This document shows, in pieces, positions 34,781 through 46,202 of a stretch of 64,000 nt of DNA (position 1 is its first letter; each line of letters opens with the position of its first letter). The translations under genes were made by a program, and so were the position numbers. Source of the stretch: Gigaspora margarita. Its lineage: Eukaryota; Glomeromycota; Glomeromycetes; Diversisporales; Gigasporaceae. Location: the NCBI GenBank assembly GCA_009809945.1, contig WTPW01000149.1, forward strand, positions 63,606 through 127,605, read 5' to 3'. Below the pieces are notes generated by a model, which did not search any database, was not told where the DNA came from, and saw only the letters and a list, made by a program, of their open reading frames with translations.

Positions 34781-35510
34781 GGGCCATTTTAAATTATATT
34801 ATATAGAAGTTAACTTAAAAATTTTTATAATTTACACTTGATTCTATATTTAATGAACTGTTTATAGTATCATGTACGTCTATTATTTTATCGAGGAGAC
34901 TTCTAATTATTCATAATTTTGGTTTACAATCTATTATGCATTATACCTACATAAGCCAATTACCACATCTTAAAAACTGTAATAAAAAAAATAATAATAA
35001 TAACAAGATAACAAAGTTAATAATTGTTGGCCATATATTTCAACTTTTTTTTTTTTAAAAAAAACTCTTATAACGAATAAAAAAAGTCTTACTATATTAC
35101 TTCTCTAAATCGTTAGTTTAAGCTTTTTGCCTTTTTTTGCACAACAAACGAGATTTTATCAACGTAATGGTGGTAATTACTTATAAATTCGATCAGTGAG
35201 ATGTAATATGGAAATTGTTGGATTAAGCTAATATGTTGTAGGGCAAGGTGAGAAATTCGCGTTTGTCTAATAATTTCCAAGTTTAACAGATGAGATAATC
35301 TACCCGAACTTCTGAAAAGTATTAAAAAATCTTAATTGTGTAACGATCCTCGAAAATCTTAATTAATTGTGTAACGATCTACAAAATCGGGGCTCGGGAC
35401 GTTTCTACCTCGAGATTGAATACAGATATCCTTATCTGTTAATTTTAACCGGATGGATCCGTAATATTTACAGATTAAGGATAAGGATTATCCGGATCAT
35501 AATCCTAAAT

Positions 35511-36598
35511 GGGAAATGGACTAGGAAAACCCCCTTCAATTGATTTTAAGATTTTCAATTAAAATAAAGTATTGGATCTTAATAGTGATGTTACAATGCC
35601 ATGACATGCGCATAATCATGCCATAATGCGATAAATCATGCGCATGATTTTATATATATATATACTTTTAATGCCGGTAGTCTATCTAATTATAAACTAT
35701 ACATGGATTTATTACAGTTATCTTTATCGTTCTATATTTATTAGTTGATTTATAAGTACTGTACGTACGTACGGTGCAAAAATTCTAGAAACCATAATTA
35801 TCCGACAAACTCATATGATCATGAAATTATTTCTTCTTGTTATTTTTTGCATGTGTTACGATGTAAACTTTGTTTATTAACGTTAAATTAAAACTCAGCC
35901 GACAACTCACTACGAATCATGATCATAAATTGCCGGATAACATCATTATTGGGCAAATTGGCGAATACGGTAATTTGACAAATGATTGGCTACACGTGCC
36001 GCAGAGCGTCACGTGATCATTTGCCAAATTACCGTTATTCCCCAATTTTTGCCCAACAATGTATACTTATACTTTTAAGTTTAAATGTTAATTATATGAT
36101 ATAATTGGAAAAATCTAAATCTAAAAATAAATATTTATTGTGTTTTAAAATTTATATGCATGCTTTTTTATATGTCTAACAAGCTACCAAAATATGAGCC
36201 AAAAATTTTAGTAGATTCCGAAATGCCGAATTTTTTCCATGCGCATTATGCGCATAAAACTTGAAAAAAATTAAAAATTTCACATCACTATTTCTTAATT
36301 ATACATGGTACGATTTTTATTACGTTAGCTTAATAAATTCTTGAGTTTTTAGATTTGAAACAAAAATCAATTCTTCGAAGATATATCCTAAAAATAGAAT
36401 AACAACAATCAAAAGATTGATAATTTAACTTGGTGAATTAAATATAAACACGTGATCTTATTTGTACAATGAATTATAATCAATACCTATAAATAAATCA
36501 AAATCGGAAATTAATTTCCGTGTAACACAATCTTTTAATCGCATTTTCAATCAAAATTCAAAACCCCTCACGAAGGAGATTTTCCTAGTTCATTACCC
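35511..36598. mobile_element. Non-autonomous element, 1.1 kb (GGGAAATGGACTAGGAAAAC)
   Basis: Left end GGGAAATGGACTAGGAAAAC, right end TTTTCCTAGTTCATTACCC, the same ends as the nested element at 17980-18368. The interior includes a foldback at 35945-36058. No frame is conserved. Confidence 0.7.
35945..36058. repeat. Foldback TTGGGCAAATTGGCGAATAC
   Basis: TTGGGCAAATTGGCGAATAC followed by GGTAATTTG is matched by an inverted arm ending TTTTTGCCCAA. It sits inside the 35511-36598 element and could be a nested MITE. Confidence 0.6.
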
Positions 36599-36616
36599 AA
36601 ATATCATTCACGCTAA

Positions 36617-37035
36617 GGCCATGCAAATTTAATTTTTCGTTTTGCATAACCCGCCGACCCAATTTTTCCAAAAAAAATTTTTTTTTTTAAATTCCTATTG
36701 TGCCAATTATTCCATTTTTGGGGGTCGTCTAAAGCCTTGTACCTTCATATATTGATTTACATACTGCATAAATTGCATTCTTGATATCTATATAACCTGC
36801 TAACCTTAAATGCATCAAAAACGAACCCTAACGAGGTACAAGGCTTTAGCCATCCCCCATTTTTGCCATTTAATCTTTCTCCGGTTTCACCCGATGCTGA
36901 CCTTAATTTCCGTAATTACCCGATAGGCCGATAAAAAAAAGACAAAATTTTTTGATTCCATGTTATGCAAACCGAATAATTAACTTTGCATGACCTTAGA
37001 TGTGAACATGAATTAATTTAGGCCACGTAAAGTTA

Positions 37036-37079
<44 letters not shown>

Positions 37080-37143
37080 GACCCACCGACCGGAATTTTG
37101 AAACACCAGGTTATGCAACCGAAAAATTAACTTTGCGTGGCCT
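36617..37143. mobile_element. GGCCACGCAAAGTT-family element
   Basis: Starts TAAGGCCATGCAAATTTAAT and ends AACTTTGCGTGGCCTA. It holds internal inverted copies of its own ends (AACTTTGCATGACCTTAG, then TAGGCCACGTAAAGTTA) separated by a poly-A run of nearly 40 bases. The same order, reversed, is seen at 14346-15221. Confidence 0.65.
36721..36857. mobile_element. 137-bp MITE nested in the 36617 element
   Basis: Perfect duplications CATTTTTG at 36713-36720 and 36858-36865. Ends GGGGTCGTCTAAAGCCTTGT and near complement; CTAAAGCCTTGTACCT is exact. The uninterrupted host sequence is present at 15110-15130 (reverse), confirming the insertion. Confidence 0.88.
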
Positions 37144-37354
37144 AATGTCAATTCAACAGTACAGATGAAGTAACGATTATTTATTATTAAAGCATATTTT
37201 TATGTTTAATTTATTAGGCATTCATTTAGTTTGACATTTAAATAAATTATCAAATTTGGTGTATTTCAAATAAAACAGCTTCACATTAACATTTGAGCAA
37301 AATTCGTAAATGTACTGAGTAAAGTGGTGACACTTTGTGCTTTCTATCGCTCTA

Positions 37355-37470
37355 GAATATTACATAGAATCAGGATTCAATAATTGAATCCGGATTTATC
37401 CAGATTCGGATTATCATCCGATACACAAAGTAGGATCCAAATTTAATTCGGATGGCCCTTAAAGAATAGG
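37355..37470. repeat. GAATCCGGATT palindromic repeat, copy 1
   Basis: Contains ATTGAATCCGGATTTATCC, GATTATCATCCGATACACAA and TCGGATGGCCCTTAA. A second copy lies at 60050-60166. Confidence 0.6.
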
Positions 37471-37937
37471 ATCGAGACATTGATATTTCTCTCTAATTAT
37501 TACTGTATTCGTATTTGTATCCAACAAAAAGAAAAACTCAATAAATTTCATTCTTATTCGTGTAAATTCTTAAATAACAATTCTATTTTTTCAGTTATTA
37601 CTACCATTGCATTACCGTATTTATATTATTGCCCAAAGCGTAACGAGGACTCAACTCACCCGCTAATATTTAAATAAATAATGATAAGATTTTGTGTTGG
37701 GTTACGTTCACGTGATCAATGATTGGCCAATCAACTATAGAGATCGATACGATGTTTATTAACGTTTCGATATCCGTTTTTCTAGTTAATTAATACTACA
37801 CATACTATCAATTCTAAAGCCTATTTATTTGATAAATTCTATACAAGAATAAAGTAATCTAAGCATTAGGTTTTATTAAAAGACCTAAAGATGATAAATT
37901 AATAGCTTGCGAGAGTCTATTATCAAATCTAACTTTA

Positions 37938-38182
37938 GGCGAGACCAACTGGATTCTGTGTTTTACATTACCCCTCTCTCCCCTCCGGGAGAGGGGAGGG
38001 TGGTTTACATAGCAAAATTTTAAAAAAAATTTTTTCCGAATTGTTCCTTGACTGTATAAAATTTTTTCGAAATATCCCGTACCCCTATGTATATTTACCT
38101 AAATTTTTTTTACTATGAGGGAGAGGGGGGAATTCTGGGGAGAGGAGGGTAATGTAAAACACAGAATCAAGTTGGTCTCGCC
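37938..38182. mobile_element. MITE of the GGCGAGACCAACT family, CpG-retaining copy
   Basis: Ends GGCGAGACCAACTGGATTCT and complement over about 36 bases, flanks TAACTTTA and TTACCTTA (6 of 8). CCCTCCGGGAGAGGGG forms a strong subterminal hairpin. Confidence 0.75.
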
Positions 38183-38499
38183 TTACCTTAAACACCTTGA
38201 TCGTTCTTTTCACTCGATTATTTTTTTTGCAATCAATACTTGTACACCCGTTTTACTATTGCAAAATGTAATAATACACATAGTAACTTCGCTTTTAAGT
38301 AAAGCTCTCTGTTTTTAAGGTTATTTTGAGATTATTTTGTATAGCGAAAAGCAACTTTTTCTAAACCTAATTATGAAAAAAAATCTTTCATAAGTAAAGT
38401 TGCAATTTGAAAAAGTAAACTAGTTACCCGAGCAATTGATTTATATCAGTCAATCGGAAGGATGTCATCCTATGATGCTCATGCATGAAACTCATCTTT

Positions 38500-38681
38500 A
38501 GTTATTCCACCTCTCATTATGATCGCATGACGGGTATTTCCGTGTTATTAATCATAATTTTTATTACAATTTTTTTTTTGTTATCATTCGGGGGGGGGGA
38601 AGAGAAAAAATTTGTAATAAAAATTGTATTTTAATAAAATGTAAATCCCGTTATGCGTTCATAATGAAACGGGGGAATAAC
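38500..38681. mobile_element. MITE with AGTTATTCCACCTCTCATTA ends
   Basis: The left arm AGTTATTCCACCTCTCATTA continues ATGATCGCATGACGGG, and the right arm is the approximate complement from CCCGTTATGCGTTCATAATG. Flanks CTCATCTTT and CTCATTTAT are similar. The centre holds a G-run and matching AATTTTTATTACAATTTTT arms. Confidence 0.65.
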
Positions 38682-39296
38682 TCATTTATTCTACAGTGTT
38701 GGAACTGTTCCCCCAACGGTGTATGTAAGTGCCACACATATGTTATATTTCATTATTCCCGTCGTCCCGGGCATAAATAGTACTTATATCTACTAATCTA
38801 TTTGACGGTATACTTCTATAAAATTAGGCAGTATAAGTATTAGTAATTATATTACTACTGAAATAACAGGCCATAAATAACGCACAAAGGTTTCAAGTTT
38901 GAATTTTAAATGTAATATATTCATACCATTTCTAAAATTTAGAATTTATAGGGATGATTATAAATCGTAATTAGCTTTACTTAAAAAAAATATGAAAAAT
39001 ACTGTATACTGTATATATTTACTTATTATAATAACAAATAGTAAAAATATTGAATTCTAAGCAAAGTTTTTAGTAATACTGATCTATACAGATCCCTTTT
39101 AACTAAAGACGTAAAAAGAGCTAAAGAATACTAAAAGATGTTTTTTTTTAAAAAAAATTTTTACTATGTTCATAGTGTGATTTACTTTAAAAAATTTTTA
39201 CATTATGTGACACAGGGTTTTACAAGCAAATCAAATCGTGCAAGACCGATCAAATATGGAATATGATTCTGAAATTGGTTACACATGGCGTCCATC

Positions 39297-39651
39297 TAGT
39301 GTTACAAATCGAAAATCGGTTAATCGATAATTACTCGATTTAGCCATTAGTCGATTGATAATTTTAATCAATTAATCGATTGGTCAATTAATCTATTACT
39401 GTATTAGTTGATTAATCGACTAGTTGTTTTATACGGTATCACACTTTGATCTTGTAATTAGTAGCTACACAATATATTCAAGTTATTTAGATATACCACC
39501 TATCGATTAGCCAATTGATCGTTTAATTTACTAATTGATTAATCGATTAATCGATTAATTAACTATAATCGATTTTTAATCGACTTTTAAAAAAAATTTT
39601 TTTTTTGGCCAACTAAATCGATTGCTCTTTTTGGTTTGATATGTAACACTA
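39297..39651. mobile_element. hAT-type MITE with TAATCGATTAATCG interior
   Basis: Ends TAGTGTTACAAATCGAAAA and, reversed, TAGTGTTACATATCAAACC. Flanks CGTCCATC and ATTCAATC agree at 5 of 8. Most of the interior is a tandem, self-complementary TTAATCGA array, a layout shared with 57299-57864. Confidence 0.65.
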
Positions 39652-39849
39652 ATTCAATCATATCGTCACCACACATCAGCAATCAGATTACAGGAAAAAA
39701 TTGGCGGGATTAAAAGGAATTAAGCGAATATTAATATATCATAAAGTGAAATGAAAGCATTGATTCATCCGTTATAATTACTCACATTTTATACAAAGTT
39801 TCTACACGAGCTTTTTAAACAAAAGTATTGTATATCGATTTTTTTACCA

Positions 39850-40080
39850 AATTTACGGATCGGATGCGTCGATTTAGGTCGGCATTTAGCTCTATTGGTT
39901 TAGCAGATTCTTTAGCAAAATTACTAGCTGGGCATTTTTTTTACTGAATATGATTTCATTGGTGAAACTTTTTAATGATCTTGGACAAAATTGATTAGTC
40001 CCGATCTAGTCGACCAGTATTCCAATGCACTGCGACGCATTCCGATCGGAATTTTTGGTGCCCCCCTGTATGAGTTTTGT
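39850..40080. repeat. Dispersed repeat, reverse relative of 18695-19140
   Basis: Reverse complement starts AACTCATACAGGGGGGCACC and continues AAAAATTCCGATCGGAATGC. It ends near GACGCATCCGATCC. Confidence 0.6.
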
Positions 40081-40541
40081 AAAGCGTATTGTTTATCAAT
40101 TATGTAACAATCGGATGACACAAGTAATTATTTCCATATTTAGGGATTTTTACGAATGAATTCTGAGATTTCATGATTAATGTTTGATGAACAACGAAGC
40201 CTTTAATCAAGCAATTTATAATAAACTAACTGACAAATGATGAATCCATAAACTTATGACAAAGGACAAACTCATAACAGATTATAAGGTATAAGGTTTT
40301 AATAGTTTCGCTTTCGTAATATAGACGGATGGCCTATAAGCTAATTTTTTTATTTGCATTATCCATATATCCACGGTCTAGTTTATCCTTTTCTTTCTGG
40401 TAATTTATTTGGCATTACTTGGTGTAAGCTTTAACTTTATGAGGATATCGGATTGCATAAACTAATCAAATTACTAGGTTCATATTTCACGCAATGTAAA
40501 ACTAAAAAAATTAACTATCCTATGGTCATATTTTTGAACTG

Positions 40542-40583
<42 letters not shown>

Positions 40584-40789
40584 AGCGATTGGTAGAAAAG
40601 GTTCACTATAAATTACAAAATTGCAAAAAAAATTAGTAGATTTACTAGTATAATGAAAAAAAACATGCTTAGAGTTCATTATAAAAAAAGCTCATTTAAA
40701 GAGACGCTATTCATTTATCAACTGGAGTTGATTTGTCAAGAATTTTACATCGATTGCAGAAGTTGCGTTAAAGGTTTCTTCAGATGAAT

Positions 40790-41114
40790 ATCTTTCGTCA
40801 TTTCGAAAATATTTTGTCGAATACGTGTCATTTCACTGACAATCAAGTCACCAGAACTTGTTTCACCGACAATTAATTCGCCGACACGTTTATTTCTCCT
40901 ACAATTATTTCACCGACAGCTCATTTCACCGACAAGTTTTTTTAAAAATTGCATTAACTTTAACTTTAATTCTAACTAACGACAAAATGACCAGAATTAC
41001 TTTGTCGGTGAAATGATGTCTGTGAAATTATTGTCTGCAAAATAAACATGTCGGAGAATTGATTGTTGGTGGAATGACATGTCGGTGAAGTGATTGTCGA
41101 CGAAATGCGCACCA
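40790..41114. mobile_element. Foldback array of CATTTCACCGACA words
   Basis: The left half repeats TCATTTCACCGACA and the right half its complement TGTCGGTGAAATGA, around an AT centre. It is absent from copy 1 of the duplication, where TTTCGTCATTTAG runs on directly, so it was inserted or expanded after duplication. End points are approximate. Confidence 0.6.
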
Positions 41115-41450
41115 CCATTAATAATCCTTAATTGTGAACCATTCTGCTACAATTTCAACACCAATATCATAAGAAAATTGGTACGTATTATACGCACTAT
41201 GCAATGTCAACCTAAGCAGTATAAATGTGCACGAATCATCATCATTATTAATATGTCACAAAATTTTCCGCAAACATGGCAGAGCCAAGCCATTGCAGTA
41301 CTAGAGTTTGGGACCGGTTTTATTTTTAGTAAATCCATTTAACCGGTTTTACCATAAGAAAAGTAAAACCGGTTCAGAAAGCTTAATGCGGTACGTATCA
41401 CTAAATGACAAATATGGAAAGCTGGCAAATTGTGACAGACATTAGTATAG

Positions 41451-41496
41451 GCATTCGTGTAACAAGCAATTATATATAATTACTGTCAATCGTTAT
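41451..41496 (+). promoter_or_regulatory. Conserved Sel1 promoter block with TATA element
   Basis: Counterpart of 12081-12126: ATTCGTGTAACAAGCAATTA followed by TATATAATTACTGTCAATC, about 75 bases before the ATG. Confidence 0.5.
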
Positions 41497-41550
41497 TCAT
41501 GTACGTACGAACACTCTTGAGATACTATACTTTACAGTATTTAAAACATC

Positions 41551-42546
41551 ATGTCAAATGAAAAAAACTTGAATAATCCACCTAGAAAACATTCAATAGA
41601 AAAGAACATTAACAATAATCTATCCACAGAACATTCAACAAAGAGGACTATTAATGATGATAAAGATCAAGTTGTTAATAGTTCAAAGCAAACAGACTTA
41701 TTACATAATTCACAAGATTTTTTAAATAAAGTTATCGAAGAATTATGTGAATCATATAATAAAGAAGTTATGAAAGGAAATTATGCAGACTCAATTCTTT
41801 ACACAATAGAAAAGAATCTGACATATAAGCAACAAAAATCGGAAGAAATAATTAACTTATGTTTTAAAAAACAATCTGACCCGATTGTTCATACCAATTC
41901 AATTATTCAAAATATTCTTGGAATTTGCTATTTTTATGGTAAATGGATTAAACAAGATACAAATAAAGCATTTATTCATTATCAAAAATCTGCAGAAATG
42001 GGAAATTCTAATGGAATGAGTGCTCTCGGCTTTTGTTATAAATATGGAATTGGTATTGAAAAAGACAATCATAAAGCATTCATTTGTTATCAAAAATCAG
42101 CAGATATGGAAGATCAATATGGAATCGGACCTCTTGGTGATTGTTATCGGGAAGGAATTGGAGTTAAAAAAGATATTGATAAAGCATTAGATTATTATCA
42201 AAAATCAGCCGACAAGGGTCATGCTATAGGAATGAACAGTCTAGGATATTGTTATCGAAACGGAATTGGTGTTGAGAAGGATGGAAATAAGGCATTTATT
42301 TATTATCAAAAATCTGCTGATATTGGTAATTCTAGCGGAATGAGCAATCTTGGGGATTGTTATCTTCATGGAATTGGAGTCATGAAAGATGAACATAAGG
42401 CATCCATTTATTATCTAAAAGCACGTAGTGTTAATAAAATAAAAAAGCTTGGATATTGGTATCTTCATGGAGTTGGAGTTGAAATGGATGAATATAAAGC
42501 ATATACTTATTACAAAAAATCAGTTGATATGATGATAATAAAATGA
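41551..42546 (+). CDS. Sel1-like repeat protein (copy 2)
   Basis: A 331-residue intronless paralogue of the protein at 12184-13122. The N-terminus is about 20 residues longer, with two related polar segments (RKHSIEKN and TEHSTKR). The helical region SQDFLNKVIEELCESYNKE is followed by six Sel1 repeats from about residue 117, each of the form LGFCYKYGIGIEKDxxKAFICYQKSA. The repeat register and the ending (MMIIK) match copy 1, and the two differ mostly by conservative substitutions, so both appear to have stayed under constraint. It probably acts as a soluble scaffold; no catalytic domain, signal peptide or membrane segment is seen. The start aligns with that of copy 1 after the conserved promoter block. 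A minus-strand frame inside it (41899-42093) is an antisense shadow. Confidence 0.87.
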   Translation: MSNEKNLNNPPRKHSIEKNINNNLSTEHSTKRTINDDKDQVVNSSKQTDLLHNSQDFLNKVIEELCESYNKEVMKGNYADSILYTIEKNLTYKQQKSEEIINLCFKKQSDPIVHTNSIIQNILGICYFYGKWIKQDTNKAFIHYQKSAEMGNSNGMSALGFCYKYGIGIEKDNHKAFICYQKSADMEDQYGIGPLGDCYREGIGVKKDIDKALDYYQKSADKGHAIGMNSLGYCYRNGIGVEKDGNKAFIYYQKSADIGNSSGMSNLGDCYLHGIGVMKDEHKASIYYLKARSVNKIKKLGYWYLHGVGVEMDEYKAYTYYKKSVDMMIIK

Positions 42547-42654
42547 GCGGTCTTGAATATTATTATTGGTGTTGAAATATAAATAAGTATAATATATCTT
42601 TTTTTTTTTTTTGTTTTTATCAAATATATGCAAAAATGGATGATTCACTTGCGA

Positions 42655-42990
42655 TATTTAACTTGGATATAAAATCATAAAGTATTTTGCTTTTTTTCAT
42701 AATTTGATAATTTTGGAAACTAGTGAAATGAACTTTCTTGAATATTGTTATAGAATAGAATTAAAACCACAAATAAGCTAGTTTTTGTTATCAAAAACAA
42801 TATAGATTTTTATGTATTTCTAACATGTTTTATAACATGTACACCAAATAATCTTATTATGCAAATTATCAAATAGATTATTTTGCTTTTAAGATTTAAT
42901 AGTTTTTTGGTTACAAATACGAGACCATATGAAAGATGATATAGACATTAATATAAAAAGTTTTCAATGAAATTAAATTAATTTATATTG
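42655..42990 (+). pseudogene. Decayed extra Sel1 repeats downstream of copy 2
   Basis: AATATTGTTATAGAATAGAA and AAAGTATTTTGCTTTTTTTC align with the same decayed words after copy 1 (13255-13345). Frameshifts are present in both, so at least part of the decay predates the duplication. Confidence 0.45.
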
Positions 42991-43389
42991 GATTTTCTAT
43001 AGTTGATGATAATAAAAAAAAATTGTGATTTCAATTTTTCATAATGTTTTAAAGTGTTAATAAAAATAAAAGCAAACATCTTAAAAAGAAAATTCATTTG
43101 TTATACAGATTTTTCACAAATTTTCAGAAAATGTTTCAGCTGTGACTAGTTGTGAGTTTTCGGTATTTTTGTAAGTCCACAGGCCTGTAGAATTTTGAAA
43201 TGTCTTTATATGTCAAATTAAGCCTTTGTCAAGATAATTATTAAATTTAATTAATTATAAAGCAGCCTTCTCTTTTTTTTTTAATTCTTTAATGGAAATA
43301 TCTCGGTGAATACCTAATCAGTTTCGATCTCTGATGCTCCAGAAAATCTCAAAGTTGGTTGAATGATTGCCTATGTATCTTTGTTAAAA

Positions 43390-44895
43390 GTTGGAAAAAA
43401 AATTGCTGCATTTAAATTTGTAGACTATAGGTTAGTTATTCGTTGAGATAACTTTGTTAAAAAGTTTGTATTGTATGTTAATACGATCGGATTACCTTTT
43501 GCCTATAGTCGAGTTGAGTTGCTTCTCCAGACACCGAGCCCTTAAATGCATGTGTTAAGTAGCATAAGTACGCAGTACGTACGTATGCTGAATAAGTGGT
43601 AACTGCTCAAGAATCAAATTTGTTCACAATAGCCAATTTCATTTCTGTCGCAATTTCCTGGTGATCACATAGATCACATCTTGATCACATGTGACACTTG
43701 TGACCTATCATGCGTAGTGCGAATACTTGAATAAGCTATTATATAATTCGACGCCAATATTCGTGTTCAATTTCGTTATCCAAACACTTTTGAGATACCA
43801 TCTACCTTGCTTTATATATCATGTAATGAAAAAAGCTTACTAAATATTTATATGTTTGTAGAAGGGGTTAGTACATTAGAGCTGTTGTTCTTTTATAAGA
43901 GATTGTAGTTATATTTTTGTATGATATATTATGTAAAAAATTTTTGAAGTTTAAAGATGTAGGTTCAAGTTTGGTTTAATTTTTCTAAGTTAGAATATTA
44001 AGAATTTGTGAGTGAAGTTGGGTTAGTTGTGTAGGTGGTGGTTGTAGAATTTTGTAGTTAGTAATATGATCTGGAGTTATTTCTTTTCATGAAAAGAGAT
44101 ATCTATATTTTTTGCTTAATTATTGGTTTTTAGCTAATAAAATTGTAATTTCAAAGGTAGTAGTTTTGGTAATCAGGTTCTATTAATAAATTATTAAGAA
44201 TTTTGCATTTCTAAGAAGGATATATGTAAATTTGCCAAGATTTGATCTATATGATTTTGTGTATATTATCCACAAAAAAAATTTGGTAAGAAAATAAAAA
44301 TTAAATATAGTATAATGATTAAAGTAAATCTATAGAGCATATAAGAACTAAATTTGAAAATATTATTAGATTTTGTTTATAAAAATAAAGAACATTAAAA
44401 TAGTATAAAAAATAAAATAAACATCTTGTAATATATATTGCAACCTAAAGACCTTAGAATGAATTAGTATATTTTGTTTAATAGATTTATATAAACACTC
44501 TTTAGGCATAATTTAAACCTTGAGACTGCTAATTGGACAATTACGTACACAAACCACTACTCTATATTAGCAAGGTACTATTTGAAAATTAATATTGTTT
44601 AAAAATATTCAAGAATAGATAAACCAAAATTAGATAATTAGTAAATAAAGGGGGTCACAGGCCAAGTCTCAGCCCATGATATCAGTACTCATAATTCAAG
44701 CCCATGATGCAAGCCTGTGACCAGATTCATTTTGTGGTCCAATTTTGTACCAATCTTGTTAACCTTATTATTGAAATCATTGTTGTAATAGTAAATTAGT
44801 CATGGTATTAGTAATTAGATAGTTATTATAGCATATAAGAAATATAGTCATTATAGAGTAATTATATATTAAAGAATAGATTAGTAGTGGTATAT
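43390..44895. other. Spacer, left edge of a CpG-poor block
   Basis: No gene recognised. GTACGTACGTATG at about 43577 resembles the TACGTACG words upstream of the Sel1 genes. CpG becomes rare from about 43830. Confidence 0.45.
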
Positions 44896-44910
44896 AAAAG
44901 AGATGAAAAT

Positions 44911-45890
44911 AAGGGTTTGGTGACTTAGGGAAGTTGGTAAGTTGTCACCCCCAAGTGGCAGGTCTAGGGTTCAAATCCCACTGGTGATGCTTTGAAAAAT
45001 AGACCTGTGTTCCAGTAACTGTTTCTTGTCAATCAGTTGGGTACATCACCTGTAGCCCTTGGTACACCATTTCAAATAGGAGCTTTCAGGTGCACAAAAA
45101 TCCAAGGAACCAGAAAAATGGAACCCCATTTGGCAAGCACCAAGTAAAGAGGTAATAAAGATCTTTGACTGTACTACCAAAACCAGAATATCAGAAACTG
45201 GAGCTAATGAATCAGATGACAAGACTCTTGAGAAGAAGGTCCACCAACCTGGCTGCTAGAGCCACACTGGAGAAAAAGGACCTACATTCCAGCAGTAGGT
45301 ACCAAGAGAAGACAGCCATATCGACCCTTCTGGGCTAACTAGTTTGTAGGTTTGTGGATCTGGTATAAGGACTGGTAGGATGGTAATGGTAGGTGCTGGG
45401 ATCAGAATGAACCTTGCAAGGGCAGAAGTAGGTAATAGTAACAGTTTAGACTAATCCTTGAACTGCAAGTGGTCTGCCTCAGTAGATGCATAAGTTACCA
45501 AAGCATAGGTAATACCTATGTGGGACAGGAACTGCTCTACCAAGTGTTCTGTGAGGATAAACTAGTCCTAAGGGGATTCCATAAGCATCCAGGACTAACC
45601 TTGACTGACTAATGTAACAGAGGATTGTACTGGTAATACAAGTAGGATTGACAAGTGAAGCAAGAACCAGAGGGTTTAAATAGGTAACCCTCTAGTTAGG
45701 TTGCAGGTATGGCAACTAGTGTAGAACCTTAGGGCAGACTACTTAAATTAGACAAGCAAAAGTTGTACGTATGGCTAGTTGTATCTTTATCAATATAACA
45801 AATGTCAGGTGTCCAAAGAGGCTCCCTTGATCCATTTTCTTGAATAAAAACCTTTTCTCAGAGTGAAAACTTTGACATAAAAAAAAAAAA
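44911..45890 (+). mobile_element. tRNA-headed retroposon (long SINE-like), 980 bp
   Basis: Perfect 15-bp duplications AAAAGAGATGAAAAT at 44896-44910 and 45891-45905 flank it, and it ends in poly-A, as expected for LINE-mediated insertion. Near the 5' end are an A-box-like TAGGGAAGTTGG (44926-44937) and a perfect B box GGTTCAAATCC (44968-44978), as in tRNA-derived SINEs. The body (from about 45000) is GC-richer, unrelated to neighbours, and has no long frame. An AATAAA at 45843-45848 lies about 30 bases before the poly-A, which would fit a pol II transcript instead. The alternatives are an unusually long SINE or an mRNA retrocopy whose 5' end happens to carry tRNA-like boxes. Confidence 0.75.
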
Positions 45891-46025
45891 AAAAGAGATG
45901 AAAATGTAAACCCTTATACTTAGCTTAATCAATAAACTTTCCAAGTCTTGTTTAACAAAAATTATGTGCATTTATGAACTAATGTCCTTGTTATAGTTTG
46001 ATTAAGCCAACTTCTTGATTCTATA

Positions 46026-46202
46026 AGGACCCTAAATTATACATATATAGGTCAGGTTAATTATAAAATTACTAAAAATAAAAATATCTGCAAAAAAACT
46101 TCAAAAATAAGCAAAAATTACTAAAAATAAAAAAGAACTTCATAAAGCCCCCAAAAATAAGCAAACTAATACCTGACCTATCTATGCATATTTTGGAATC
46201 CT
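46026..46202. mobile_element. AGGACCCC-family MITE, copy C
   Basis: Ends AGGACCCTAAATTATACATA and GCATATTTTGGAATCCT, flanks ATTCTATA and ATTTCATA (6 of 8). It is the most diverged of the three copies. Confidence 0.75.

Larger units (their letters stand above)
40080..43385. repeat. Segmental duplication, copy 2 (with Sel1 gene)
   Basis: Direct-orientation counterpart of about 10160-13810. It lacks the hAT MITE of copy 1 and contains a private insert near 40790-41114 and a long poly-T at 40549-40576. Confidence 0.75.

Noticed and set aside
37480-37677. 65-codon plus frame
   Set aside because: No recognised motif or conserved neighbour; a short, uncertain frame in AT-rich DNA.
44921-44990. Possible tRNA gene
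   Set aside because: A and B boxes are present, but the acceptor and anticodon stems do not pair, and the region is the head of a TSD-flanked retroposon.
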